Part shown: piece by piece, positions 53,466 to 63,919 of the stretch | Layout of the letters: every line of letters starts with the position of its first letter | Numbering within the stretch: the first letter of the stretch is position 1 | Source of the DNA: Bacteroidaceae bacterium | GTDB lineage: Bacteria; Bacteroidota; Bacteroidia; Bacteroidales; Bacteroidaceae | DNA length: 64,000 nt | Direction: 5' to 3' | Assembly: GCA_024401225.1 (NCBI GenBank) | Contig: JAKSLM010000001.1 | Location: forward strand, 93,251-157,250 | The notes under the pieces: model-generated | What the model saw: the letters and a program-made list of their open reading frames with translations, nothing else | Databases searched by the model: none | Told to the model about the DNA's origin: nothing | Position numbers and translations under genes: made by a program

Positions 53466-55052
53466 ATGTTCAATACAATTTCAACTCCTTGGATAGTAGC
53501 ATGCTTCGTGCTTTGGTTCTACTTCCTCCTCAACTCTTACAAGGGACAGCCAAAGGGACTTTGGACGCTCGCCCTTGCCAACACAGGTGAACGCTTCGGT
53601 TACTACACTATGCTTGCCGTGTTCACACTCTTCCTTCAGGCAAACTTCGGTTTCTCTGAGAAAGTGACCAGTACCATCTTCTCAAGCTTCCTCATGCTTG
53701 TGTACTTCCTCCCACTCTTCGGAGGTATGCTTGCCGACAAGTTCGGATATAGCAAGATGGTGACTATCGGAATCTTCATCATGTTTGCAGGCTACGTACT
53801 GCTTTCTGTGCCACTCGGTTCCAATGCTATCGCTATGATTGCAATGGGTGGAGCACTCCTCCTCGTCAGCGTGGGTACAGGTCTCTTCAAGGGTAACCTC
53901 CAGGTTATGGTGGGCGACCTCTACAACGATCCACAGTATGCAGACAAGCGTGATGCTGGTTTCTCACTCTTCTATATGGCAATCAACGTTGGTGCCCTTT
54001 TTGCTCCAACAGCAGCCATCAAGATCATGGAATGGGCACAGACATCAATGGGCGTAAGCGAGGCTGACTCGTACCACTTCGCATTCGGTGTGGCATTCGC
54101 ATCACTCATCATCTCAATCCTCATCTACTTCCTCGGCAAGTCAACATTTGCACAGGTCATCACTTCTACAAAGAAGGAAGCGAAGAAGGTGGCAGAGGAG
54201 ATTGCTGACGAGCTCACACCTGCTGAGACCAAGGAGCGCATCATCTGTCTCTGTCTCGTATTTGCTGTGGTTATCTTCTTCTGGATGGCATTCCACCAGA
54301 ACGGTCTCACACTCACATTCTTCGCTCGTGACTATACAGCTACATCATCTACAGGCATTGAGTCTATGATGTTCGACGTGCGCAACCTTCTTGCTTGCAT
54401 CTTCATCGTTTACGGTCTCTTCGGTATCTTCCAGCAGAAGGGTACCCTCCGTATCGTAGCAGGTGCACTCATCGCAGCAGGCGTAGCATACCTCATTGGT
54501 ATGGTTCCTGGTGCAGGCGAGAATGTTAAGGTTGATGCACCTATCTTCCAGCAGTTCAACGCTTGCTTCGTGGTAATGCTCACTCCAGTCAGCATCGCTC
54601 TGTTCAGTTCGCTTGCTAAGGTTGGCAAGGAGCCAAAGGCACCAGTTAAGATTGGTCTCGGTATGCTCGTAGCAGCAGGTGCTTATCTCCTCATGACAGT
54701 AGGTTCGCTTGGTCTTCCAGTTCCTGGTTATGACGAAGCTGGCACTAACCTCCACATGGCTGACGCATCTCCAAACCTCCTCGTATCTACTTACCTCATC
54801 CTTACATTCGCCGAGTTGCTTCTCTCTCCTATCGGTATCTCATTCGTTACCAAGGTAGCACCTCCAAAGTACAAGGGTATGATGATGGGTGGATGGTTTG
54901 TATCTACAGCCCTCGGCAACTTCCTCGTACAGATTCCTGGTTACCTCTGGGGCAACGACCTCTATGTTGTTTGGGGCACACTCATGGCAATCTGTCTTGT
55001 TGCAGCACTCTTCATATTCTCAATCATCAAGAAACTGAACAAAGTAGCATAA
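53466..55052 (+). CDS. POT-family peptide transporter 1
   Basis: A proton-coupled di/tripeptide transporter of 528 aa. The family signatures are ANTGERFGYYTMLAVFTLFL (ExxER-like motif) and the PTR2 motif FSLFYMAINVGALFAP. There are about 14 hydrophobic segments. It is followed by a second POT gene after a stem-loop. With the upstream peptidase this forms a peptide-use cluster. Confidence 0.93.
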   Translation: MFNTISTPWIVACFVLWFYFLLNSYKGQPKGLWTLALANTGERFGYYTMLAVFTLFLQANFGFSEKVTSTIFSSFLMLVYFLPLFGGMLADKFGYSKMVTIGIFIMFAGYVLLSVPLGSNAIAMIAMGGALLLVSVGTGLFKGNLQVMVGDLYNDPQYADKRDAGFSLFYMAINVGALFAPTAAIKIMEWAQTSMGVSEADSYHFAFGVAFASLIISILIYFLGKSTFAQVITSTKKEAKKVAEEIADELTPAETKERIICLCLVFAVVIFFWMAFHQNGLTLTFFARDYTATSSTGIESMMFDVRNLLACIFIVYGLFGIFQQKGTLRIVAGALIAAGVAYLIGMVPGAGENVKVDAPIFQQFNACFVVMLTPVSIALFSSLAKVGKEPKAPVKIGLGMLVAAGAYLLMTVGSLGLPVPGYDEAGTNLHMADASPNLLVSTYLILTFAELLLSPIGISFVTKVAPPKYKGMMMGGWFVSTALGNFLVQIPGYLWGNDLYVVWGTLMAICLVAALFIFSIIKKLNKVA

Positions 55053-55064
55053 GAAACAAAAAAA

Positions 55065-55103
55065 CATTTACCATGTGCCAGTCAAAGTGGTACATGGTAA
55101 ATG
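55065..55103. other. 15-bp stem-loop between the two POT genes
   Basis: CATTTACCATGTGCC (55065-55079) pairs with GGTACATGGTAAATG (55089-55103), with one G-U pair. A T-run follows only on the minus strand, so on the plus strand it is more likely a processing, stability or translation-control element. It covers an ATG at 55101. Confidence 0.7.
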
Positions 55104-55124
55104 CTTAAATGGATAATAAAGATT

Positions 55125-56519
55125 ATGTCCCATCCAAAAGGACTCTATCTCCTTTTTGTAACTGAAATGTCGGAGCGCTTCTCATATTATGGTATGAGAG
55201 CGCTCTTGACGCTTTATATGGTGTCGGCCCTGTTCAGCATGGACGGGGCATCGCAGGTGTATGGCACCTTCACAAGTCTCGTGTATCTCACCCCACTCAT
55301 TGGCGGCTACATTGCCGACCGCTACTGGGGCAACCGCCGAAGCATCCTCACTGGAGGCAGCTTCATGGCAATTGGTCAGTTGCTGCTCTTTTTCAGCGCT
55401 TGCGCCATCCATCCTTCCATCCATGAGGAGGGAGGAATGATTGATGCATCGGTCGACAATAGTCTATCCATCATCCTCATGATGTGTGGTTTAGGTTTGC
55501 TCATCATAGGCAACGGATTTTTCAAGCCCAACATCGTAACGATGGTAGGCGACCTCTACGAACCCAACGATCGCAGAAAGGACTCAGCGTTCACCATCTT
55601 CTATATGGGAGTGAACGTAGGTGCCCTGTTTGCTCCACTCGTATGCGGACTCTTCGAAGGCGACATTTTCGATCCAGGTCGATTCAAGTGGGGATTCCTC
55701 ATCGCCTGCATCGTCATCACCACATCTATGCTCATCTTCTATCTGTTCAAGAGTACCTACCTCGTCACTCCCGAAGGCAGGCAGATAGGTTTGGCACCTG
55801 TGACTACCAGTCAGAGTAAGGAGCAGGCAGACCATCAGCCACTGACTCGCAAGGACTACCGCCACATGCTGGTGATAGTGATACTCTCGCTCTTCGTCAT
55901 CTCTTTCTGGGCTGCGTACGAGCAGGCAGGAGTGTCGCTCACATTCTTTACCGACCAACAGACCGATCGCGTATTCTTCGGCTGGGAGATGCCTACCTCA
56001 TGGTTCCAGTCATTCCCGGCCTTCTTCTGCGTAGCGTTGGCACCAGTCATGAGTTGGATGTGGCCTAAACTCGGCAAGTACGAACCTCATCCGGTAAATA
56101 AGCTTGCCATCGGCCTTCTTCTCCTCTCCATCAGCTACTTCATCATTTCGATGGGTGTAAAGGACGTACCTGTAGGCGTACGTGTCAGCTTCCTCTGGAT
56201 CACCAGTCTGTATTTCATCCAGACGGTAGGCGAACTTGCACTCTCCCCTATCGGTCTGTCGCTTGTCAACAAGCTCGCGCCTCGCCGTTTTGCATCGCTC
56301 ATGATGGGCATCTGGTACCTCTCCACCTCCGTAAGCAACTATCTTGCCGGACAGCTTTCCACCCTCTATCCTGATGGTTCATCGGCTCCGAAGTCGATAC
56401 TTGGATATGAGATCACCACCCTCAATGAGTTCTTCTTCCTCTTTGTCATCATGTCGGGCATTGCATCGCTCTTGCTCTTTGCTCTCAGCCCTGTGATCAA
56501 GAAGATGATGGAAGACTGA
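55125..56519 (+). CDS. POT-family peptide transporter 2
   Basis: A 464-aa proton-coupled peptide transporter with VTEMSERFSYYGMRALL at the N-terminus and FTIFYMGVNVGALFAP as the PTR2 signature. The ATG at 55125 (MSHPKGL) is chosen because the alternative at 55101 is buried in the upstream hairpin and adds nothing conserved. Sequence is clearly different from the first POT gene, so the two probably differ in peptide preference. Confidence 0.92.
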   Translation: MSHPKGLYLLFVTEMSERFSYYGMRALLTLYMVSALFSMDGASQVYGTFTSLVYLTPLIGGYIADRYWGNRRSILTGGSFMAIGQLLLFFSACAIHPSIHEEGGMIDASVDNSLSIILMMCGLGLLIIGNGFFKPNIVTMVGDLYEPNDRRKDSAFTIFYMGVNVGALFAPLVCGLFEGDIFDPGRFKWGFLIACIVITTSMLIFYLFKSTYLVTPEGRQIGLAPVTTSQSKEQADHQPLTRKDYRHMLVIVILSLFVISFWAAYEQAGVSLTFFTDQQTDRVFFGWEMPTSWFQSFPAFFCVALAPVMSWMWPKLGKYEPHPVNKLAIGLLLLSISYFIISMGVKDVPVGVRVSFLWITSLYFIQTVGELALSPIGLSLVNKLAPRRFASLMMGIWYLSTSVSNYLAGQLSTLYPDGSSAPKSILGYEITTLNEFFFLFVIMSGIASLLLFALSPVIKKMMED

Positions 56520-56578
56520 CAAATCTAGGCTACCAATAGAACACAAAAACACAAACACACGCCCCAAAACCCTTTAAA

Positions 56579-56594
56579 CCTTATATATATAAGG
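56579..56594. repeat. Perfect palindrome upstream of the receptor gene
   Basis: CCTTATATATATAAGG, 16 bases, 60 bases before the ATG of the outer-membrane receptor. Could be an operator or a cruciform-prone site; AT content makes chance possible. Confidence 0.4.
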
Positions 56595-56654
56595 AATGTC
56601 ATATTAATTCATGATTATAATTAACTATAACTAACACGACATACACCAAAACCG

Positions 56655-59555
56655 ATGATTTCAAGGCTAAAACTATCATTATTGTGCATGCTTGCATGCA
56701 TGACCATAACAGCGCAAACTAAGCACGAGATTAAAGGAACCATTATAGACCGACAGACAAACGATGTGGTAGAGGGAGCAACCGTACAGCTGCTCTCCCT
56801 GCCTGATAGTTCGTTTGTAAAAGGCAGCGTAGCCAATACGCTCGGTGCCTTCTCCCTCAAGGACATCAAGAAGGCGAAATATGCACTCAAGGTCTCATTC
56901 ATAGGCTACGTAACCCACTACGTCGACATCAACCTCGGCGACAAGAAAACGAAAGTGGTAGACCTCGGCACCATCGCCATCTCGGACGATGAACACATGC
57001 TCAAGGATGCCGTCGTGATGGGTACGGCATCGAAGGTACAGGTGAGCGGCGACTCGCTGGTGTTCAATGCATCTGCCTACCGCGTGCCTGAAGGATCAAC
57101 ACTCGAAGCACTCATCAAGCTCCTGCCTGGTGCCAAGGTTGATGAGAATGGCAAGATCACCATCAACGGCAAGGAAGTAACCAAGATCCTGCTCAACGGC
57201 AAGGAGTTCTTCCTCAACGACATGGAGACAGCGATGAAGAACATCCCTACCGACATGATTGAGAAGATCAAGTCGTACGAGCGCAAAAGCGACATGGCCC
57301 GCATTACCGGTATTGATGATGGTGAGGAGGAGACCGTGCTCGACCTTTCAGTCAAGAAGGACATGAACCAGGGATGGTTCGGCAACATCACCGGTGCTGG
57401 AGGTACTGCCAAGCGCTACAACTCACGTGCCATGATCAACCGTTTCAATGAGACCACAAAGGTATCGCTCGTAGGCAACGCCCGCAACACTCCTAACCGC
57501 TGGGGATGGAGTAACGGCCTACGTTCCGACAAGAGTATCGGTATCAACTTCACCGACAGTCGAAAGAAACTGGACTCCGAAGGTAGCGTGATGTACCGCT
57601 ACAATGGAAGCGACGTAGTCAACGAGTCATCGAGCGAGAATTTTGCAGCACAACGAGGCGCATTCAACGAGAGCAAGAACAACAACATATCAAGCAACAT
57701 CAACATCAATGCCAATGCAAAGCTTGAATGGAAGCCTGACACGATGACCAACATCCTGTTCCGCCCTAACTTTTCATATTCGCGCAACAGAGGTGCTGGT
57801 AACGGACGCTCAGGTTCGTACGATTCCGATCCAAACATCATCTCAAGCACCGTGCTCGACTACAACGAGGATGTGGCCGACTACAGCGTGCCAGGAGCAA
57901 TGGCACCTACCGACTCCACGCTCAAGAAGTTGCTTGACATCGTGGTCAACACCAATACCAACCGCAACCAGTCAGGTAGCCACAACACCGGCTTCGGAGG
58001 CGAATTGCAGTACAACCGCAAGTTCAACAACAAGGGACGCAACCTCACCTTCCGTGTGACAGGCAACTACAACGAGGGCAACAGCGAGCAGATATCGGCT
58101 GCCAATATCACGTACAACACGCTTGGCACCATGCAGCGCAACAACCGCTACTACAAGACACCTTCGGTCAACTCCAACATCGCTGGTCAGGTGACCTACA
58201 ACGAACCTATCGCCGACCGCACATACCTCCAGTTCAGCTACCGCTACCAGTACAGTTACAGCAAGAACGACCGCCAGGCATACATATATGATTCCGAGGC
58301 ATACCGCGACCTCAGCGAGAGCCTTCAAGCCAACCGATACGACATCGGTGCCGTGCTCCGCTTCATGGAGGAGTCGAACCACATGCTGCGCGACACGCTG
58401 ACTCTCAACCGATACTCGGAGTATCGCAACTACAACCAGACCATCAGCGCTCAGTTCCGCCGCGTTCGCGAGAACTACAACGTCAGCTTCGGTTTCGATG
58501 CCTATCCACAGCACACAGCGCTCGACTATCGTTACATGAACCATGAGTTTCCTGAGGTGAAGCGTACCGTGTTCAACTGGGCTCCACGCACCAACCTGCG
58601 CTGGAACTTCGACAAGCGTACCAACCTCCAGCTCCGCTACCAGGGACGCACATCGCAACCTTCGATGACCAACCTGCTTGACATCACGGACGACTCCAAC
58701 CCTCTCTATATCTCGAAGGGTAACCCAAACCTAAAGCCATCGTTCTCCCACAGCGTGAACTTCAATTTCAATATGTACAAGCCTGAGCCACAGTTCGGTG
58801 CATGGGTATGGGCAAACTTCAATGCCACAAACAACAGCATCAGCAACAAGACCACCTACGACCCTAACACAGGTGTGCGCACTACAATGCCTATGAACAT
58901 CAATGGCAACTGGAGCACAGGTGGAGGTGGAGGTATGAATACCGGTATAGGCGAGAAGAAACTCTTCACCGCAGGTGCAAATGCCGGTATGGGCTACAGC
59001 CACAACGTGGGATTCTACAACAACGTTGTAGCAGGACAAGTGGACAATGCAGAGATTCGTTCCATCACCGGCAACACATGGGTCAATGGAGGTGTCAACG
59101 CAGCCTTCCGCAACGAGTGGATCAACATCGAGCTCAGCGGCGACATCAACTACGGCCATATCCGCAACAATGTCAACACTCAGGGCAATCAGGACACATA
59201 CAACTTCTCATACGGAGGCAACATTCAGTGGACCATGCCTTGGGGCACACAGCTTGCAACCGACATGCGCATGAGCAGCCGCCGAGGCTACTCGACTGCG
59301 AGCATGAACACCAACGAGCTCCTCTGGAACGCATCACTCTCCCACTCCTTCCTTCAGGGCAAGGCACTCACCCTCAAGGCTGAGATGTTCGACATTCTTC
59401 ATCAGCAGACCAACATCAGCCGTTCGGTCAATGCATTCACACGCAGCGACTCACGCAACAATACCATCTATCAGTACGCCATGTTCAGCGCCATCTTCCG
59501 CTTCAGCATCTATGGAGGCAAAAACACTATGGGCACAGACAAGGAGAAGAAGTAA
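56655..59555 (+). CDS. TonB-dependent-receptor-like outer-membrane beta-barrel protein
   Basis: A 966-aa protein. A signal peptide (residues 1-21) and a carboxypeptidase-regulatory-like domain (about 24-110, with IIDRQTNDVVEGATVQLL and VSFIGY) come first. A plug-like segment (GSTLEALIKLLPGAKVDENGKITINGK) follows. The rest is a barrel rich in aromatic-Asn strands, ending in FRFSIYGGKNTMG. It matches the OMP_b-brl_3 family rather than SusC. Substrate unknown. The remnant of an esterase gene follows its stop in the same frame. Confidence 0.9.
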   Translation: MISRLKLSLLCMLACMTITAQTKHEIKGTIIDRQTNDVVEGATVQLLSLPDSSFVKGSVANTLGAFSLKDIKKAKYALKVSFIGYVTHYVDINLGDKKTKVVDLGTIAISDDEHMLKDAVVMGTASKVQVSGDSLVFNASAYRVPEGSTLEALIKLLPGAKVDENGKITINGKEVTKILLNGKEFFLNDMETAMKNIPTDMIEKIKSYERKSDMARITGIDDGEEETVLDLSVKKDMNQGWFGNITGAGGTAKRYNSRAMINRFNETTKVSLVGNARNTPNRWGWSNGLRSDKSIGINFTDSRKKLDSEGSVMYRYNGSDVVNESSSENFAAQRGAFNESKNNNISSNININANAKLEWKPDTMTNILFRPNFSYSRNRGAGNGRSGSYDSDPNIISSTVLDYNEDVADYSVPGAMAPTDSTLKKLLDIVVNTNTNRNQSGSHNTGFGGELQYNRKFNNKGRNLTFRVTGNYNEGNSEQISAANITYNTLGTMQRNNRYYKTPSVNSNIAGQVTYNEPIADRTYLQFSYRYQYSYSKNDRQAYIYDSEAYRDLSESLQANRYDIGAVLRFMEESNHMLRDTLTLNRYSEYRNYNQTISAQFRRVRENYNVSFGFDAYPQHTALDYRYMNHEFPEVKRTVFNWAPRTNLRWNFDKRTNLQLRYQGRTSQPSMTNLLDITDDSNPLYISKGNPNLKPSFSHSVNFNFNMYKPEPQFGAWVWANFNATNNSISNKTTYDPNTGVRTTMPMNINGNWSTGGGGGMNTGIGEKKLFTAGANAGMGYSHNVGFYNNVVAGQVDNAEIRSITGNTWVNGGVNAAFRNEWINIELSGDINYGHIRNNVNTQGNQDTYNFSYGGNIQWTMPWGTQLATDMRMSSRRGYSTASMNTNELLWNASLSHSFLQGKALTLKAEMFDILHQQTNISRSVNAFTRSDSRNNTIYQYAMFSAIFRFSIYGGKNTMGTDKEKK

Positions 59556-59840
59556 ACTCATCACAAATTCCAACATAACTACTCAGGTATCGAAAAGGCA
59601 TGCCTTAGCAGCGTGAGCGATCAGGTAGCAAAGGACCTCAAGAAGATGTTTGCCAACAAGCCTGTCCTCTACTGGATTGTCATCGGCAAGACCGACTTCC
59701 TCTTCAAGCAGAACGAGGGCTATCGCAAGTATCTCGACAAGATGCAGTACCCATACAAGTACCGTGAAACAGAAGGCGGACACATCTGGAAAAACTGGCG
59801 CATCTACCTTACCGAGTTTGCACAGATGATTTTCAAATAG
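59556..59840 (+). pseudogene. C-terminal remnant of an esterase gene
   Basis: Directly after the receptor's TAA, and in the same frame, reads about 94 codons. The last 85 match the C-terminus of alpha/beta-hydrolase esterases: YSGIEKACLSS, YWIVIGKTDFLF (acid residue), EGGHIWKNWRIYLTEFAQM (catalytic His). The nucleophile domain is missing and there is no proper start; a GTG at 59613 would give only 75 residues. It resembles the C-terminus of the intact esterase at 61946-63082 in layout but is a different paralogue. A deletion probably removed the rest. Confidence 0.8.
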
Positions 59841-59900
59841 TTCGATTATTCCACATTGCTGTTCCAAAAGTAGTAGTGAAGAAAAAAAGGGACATATGGT

Positions 59901-59931
59901 TTTGCTGGCAACATGATTTTTCGTACATTTG
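59901..59931 (+). promoter_or_regulatory. Promoter of a candidate small RNA
   Basis: TTTG (59901-59904), a 19-base spacer and TACATTTG (59924-59931): a full consensus promoter with no coding sequence behind it. Confidence 0.75.
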
Positions 59932-59937
59932 CACATA

Positions 59938-60078
59938 TCGATGCACACCATCGAAGAATTTTCCACCAGCAAACAAACACATTTATATACATTCCCCCCG
60001 GTAAATGATGTGCTGTGCAGTACGCATTTACCACCCTAATAGGCACTAATGGTATCCGCCATGGTGCCTATTCTTTTT
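59938..60078 (+). ncRNA. Candidate small RNA of about 140 nt
   Basis: The transcript starting about 59938 has no convincing ORF. It contains one hairpin (GGTAAATG 60000-60007 with CATTTACC 60025-60032) and ends in a strong terminator (60038-60078). The next gene has its own promoter at 60096-60127, so this is an independent unit. It does not match tmRNA, RNase P, SRP RNA or 6S RNA by eye. Confidence 0.65.
60038..60078 (+). terminator. Terminator of the candidate small RNA
   Basis: AATAGGCAC (60038-60046) pairs with GTGCCTATT (60064-60072), extended inward by ATGG/CCAT, followed by CTTTTT. Confidence 0.88.
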
Positions 60079-60095
60079 GAAGAAACGTTAATTAA

Positions 60096-60127
60096 TTTGC
60101 AGATGTCATGGAAAATGCTTACTTTTG
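60096..60127 (+). promoter_or_regulatory. Promoter of the DUF4491 gene
   Basis: TTTG (60096-60099), a 20-base spacer and TACTTTTG (60120-60127), about 65 bases before the ATG at 60194. Confidence 0.7.
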
Positions 60128-60193
60128 CAGCCTATTTTGCAACGTGTAAGGAAATGCAATCATAACAATCCTTGCCACAAGACCATAAAGACA

Positions 60194-60490
60194 ATGAACT
60201 ATATAGGACTATTAATCGCCATAGCAACCTTCCTGATCATCGGCATCTTCCACCCTATCGTCATCAAGAGCGAATACCACTTTGGTGTCAAGTGCTGGTG
60301 GGGGTTCCTCATAGCAGGACTGTGCTTTATCGGAGCCTCGCTCTTCGTCGAGGGCCACATCGCCAGTCCGCTGCTTGGAGTCATAGGATGTTCATGCCTA
60401 TGGAGCATACTCGAAATCTTCGAGCAGAGGCAGAGAGTGAAGAAAGGATGGTTTCCTATGAACCCAAAGCGTAAAGACGACTACAAATAA
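60194..60490 (+). CDS. DUF4491 membrane protein
   Basis: A 98-aa protein with three hydrophobic helices (about 3-20, 34-54, 60-78) and the family C-terminus VKKGWFPMNPKR. The pattern IFHPIVIKSEYHFG followed by CWWGFLIAG is typical of DUF4491. The ATG at 60194 is chosen; an earlier in-frame TTG lies inside the -7 box. Function unknown. It ends eight bases before the fold-back element. Confidence 0.87.
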   Translation: MNYIGLLIAIATFLIIGIFHPIVIKSEYHFGVKCWWGFLIAGLCFIGASLFVEGHIASPLLGVIGCSCLWSILEIFEQRQRVKKGWFPMNPKRKDDYK

Positions 60491-60498
60491 GCAAACAA

Positions 60499-60686
60499 AT
60501 AAGTAGGTGATCAAAATTAGTTTTATAATAGATATGCTCTATTTTATGCATATTACTATCTTCAGATGAAGGAGCTATGCGGGCATAGTGACTGAGGATG
60601 AAGTAGTAAGATGCGCAAAAGAGAGTATAGATATTAAGGACACACCTACGAATACGAATATAAAATAATTTTGATTACCTACTTAT
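60499..60686. mobile_element. Fold-back (MITE-like) element
   Basis: Terminal inverted repeats of about 26 bases (60499-60524 and 60660-60686, both beginning ATAAGTAGGT read inward, one mismatch and one gap) enclose further imperfect pairing (about 60528-60572 with 60601-60636) and a tip stem CTATGC/GCATAG. Total 188 bases without coding potential. It exactly fills the gap between the DUF4491 gene and the ATG at 60687. Each end holds an outward-reading TAATTTTG that could serve as a -7 box. Confidence 0.6.
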
Positions 60687-61751
60687 ATGCCACGACACAT
60701 AAAGCAAGCCCTCTGCCTGCTGGCAGGACTGGTCATTGGCCACACGAGTGCAAGCGCCCAGAAGCTCATCCCCGTGCAGCGAGCTGCCGACTGGACCATA
60801 AAGGTACACAAGCAGCAGCGACTGGACAAATGGGGCATCCCTGCAGCCAACTACAGCGGCATCACCCTCCTCGGCGACGGTCGCTATGCAGTGGTCAGCG
60901 ATGAGGAGAGCAAGGACGGCTTCTACATCATGGACCTCGAGCTCGACTCCATCAAGGGCACGGTAAGCCATGCAAGCATCAACGACATGGTGGCGAGTCC
61001 TCAGGCTGGTGCCGACCGCGACTCCGAAGCCATCACCTACCTGCCATCGAGCAACACCCTCCTCATAGCAGGCGAGAACGATCAGCGCATCCTCGAGTAC
61101 AACATGGATGGCACTCGCACCCCTTTCGAGCTTCGCGTACCGCAGAGCATGGGCACCGAGGCCATCTATCCCAACTACGGATTCGAGGCACTCACCTACT
61201 CCCACTTCGACCATTTGATATGGGCCATGACCGAGCATACGCTCCGCGCCGATGGCAAGCCATCCGACCACACTCACCGCACAGGTTGCATGCTACGCCT
61301 CCAGCTCTTTGAGCCTACCGAGTACATGCCAGTATCCCAGTGCCTATACCAGACCGATGCACCTACAGTCAAGAAGCAAGGACGCAACTACGCCTTTGGA
61401 GTGTCAGGCATGGCAAGCCTCCCCGATGGCACACTCCTCATCATGGAGCGCGAATTCTACGTTGCCAGGAAGTACATGGGCAGCTTCGTAGCAGTCAAAC
61501 TCTACCGAGTCAATCCTCGTGAAGCGAAGAAGGACACCGTGCTCCCTAAGGAACTCATTGCCAGCTTCAAGACCCACATCAACCTCCTCCACCGCAACAT
61601 TGCCAACTACGAAGGTATATGCGTAGGCCAGCGCCTCCCATCGGGCAAGCTCCCCATCATCCTCCTTTCCGATTCGCAAGCCGGTGCAGGCAATAGTCTC
61701 TACCACATGAAGGACTACATCAAGGTCATCACCATCGACATGAATAAATAA
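60687..61751 (+). CDS. Esterase-like phytase-family protein
   Basis: A 354-aa exported protein (signal peptide ending ASAQ) of the 'esterase-like activity of phytase' family: NYSGITLLGDGRYAVVSDE, DSEAITYLPSSNTLLIAGEND, GFEALTY and NYEGICVGQ mark successive propeller blades. Relatives bind calcium and cleave phosphate esters or are uncharacterised. The ATG directly abuts the fold-back element, so its promoter and leader are unusual or supplied by that element. Confidence 0.88.
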   Translation: MPRHIKQALCLLAGLVIGHTSASAQKLIPVQRAADWTIKVHKQQRLDKWGIPAANYSGITLLGDGRYAVVSDEESKDGFYIMDLELDSIKGTVSHASINDMVASPQAGADRDSEAITYLPSSNTLLIAGENDQRILEYNMDGTRTPFELRVPQSMGTEAIYPNYGFEALTYSHFDHLIWAMTEHTLRADGKPSDHTHRTGCMLRLQLFEPTEYMPVSQCLYQTDAPTVKKQGRNYAFGVSGMASLPDGTLLIMEREFYVARKYMGSFVAVKLYRVNPREAKKDTVLPKELIASFKTHINLLHRNIANYEGICVGQRLPSGKLPIILLSDSQAGAGNSLYHMKDYIKVITIDMNK

Positions 61752-61895
61752 TAGTATTGCCTCCAAAGAAGAATCTATCGAGAAGCGGTTCTTTCTGAGA
61801 AAGCGCTAATGCGATGAGCAAGGCAAGAACAAAGAAACTATAAATCATAACTCACAAATCGATCTTCTTCCTCTTCGGATGCATAAGAAACAAAA

Positions 61896-61936
61896 ATGAG
61901 CAAAGAGTTGTGACTCTTTGCTCATCTTTGTTTTTA
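61896..61936. terminator. Bidirectional terminator
   Basis: ATGAGCAAAGAGT (61896-61908) and ACTCTTTGCTCAT (61913-61925) form a perfect 13-bp stem with a 4-base loop, flanked by A-rich and T-rich runs. It separates the phytase-like and esterase genes, which converge. Confidence 0.92.
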
Positions 61937-61945
61937 TCTTCTTTT

Positions 61946-63729
<1,784 letters not shown>

Positions 63730-63737
63730 TAACTTTG
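63730..63737 (+). promoter_or_regulatory. -7 box of the gene at the right edge
   Basis: TAACTTTG, giving a leader of about 160-180 bases. Confidence 0.55.
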
Positions 63738-63789
63738 CCCTCGATTTTGGATTTCGCAATCAATGGTGCTCGAAATTCTTCTCCTGATA

Positions 63790-63881
63790 CGTTCCCTAAT
63801 CAGAGAGGTTTGTAGCGCATTGCGGCAAACGTGAGGTTTGTCCGAACCTGATGGTTCATTATTCGTATTTCCGAGGGAATG
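63790..63881 (+). ncRNA. Structured 5' leader, candidate cis-regulatory RNA
   Basis: CGTTCCCT (63790-63797) pairs with AGGGAATG (63874-63881). Inside are a hairpin GTTTG...CAAAC (63808-63830) with an inner CGC/GCG stem, and a second hairpin AGGTT...AACCT (63834-63849). Together this makes a three-way-junction-like fold in the leader of the last gene. No known riboswitch class was matched convincingly. Confidence 0.45.
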
Positions 63882-63919
63882 AATTACTTTATCGAATAAT
63901 GGACAAAAAAACAATCATC

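Noticed and set aside
56579-56594. Terminator after the second POT gene
   Set aside because: The palindrome has no loop and no T-run, and only A/T pairs in its centre; listed only as a palindrome.
59938-60078. 6S, SRP or RNase P RNA
   Set aside because: Size and structure do not fit: no SRP tetraloop core, no open-bubble 6S fold, too short for RNase P.
63790-63881. TPP or SAM riboswitch
   Set aside because: AACCTGAT and CGAGGGAA resemble TPP and ATCAGAGAGG resembles SAM-I, but the GGGGUGC and CUGAGA cores of TPP and the GGC-AACC core of SAM-I are absent.
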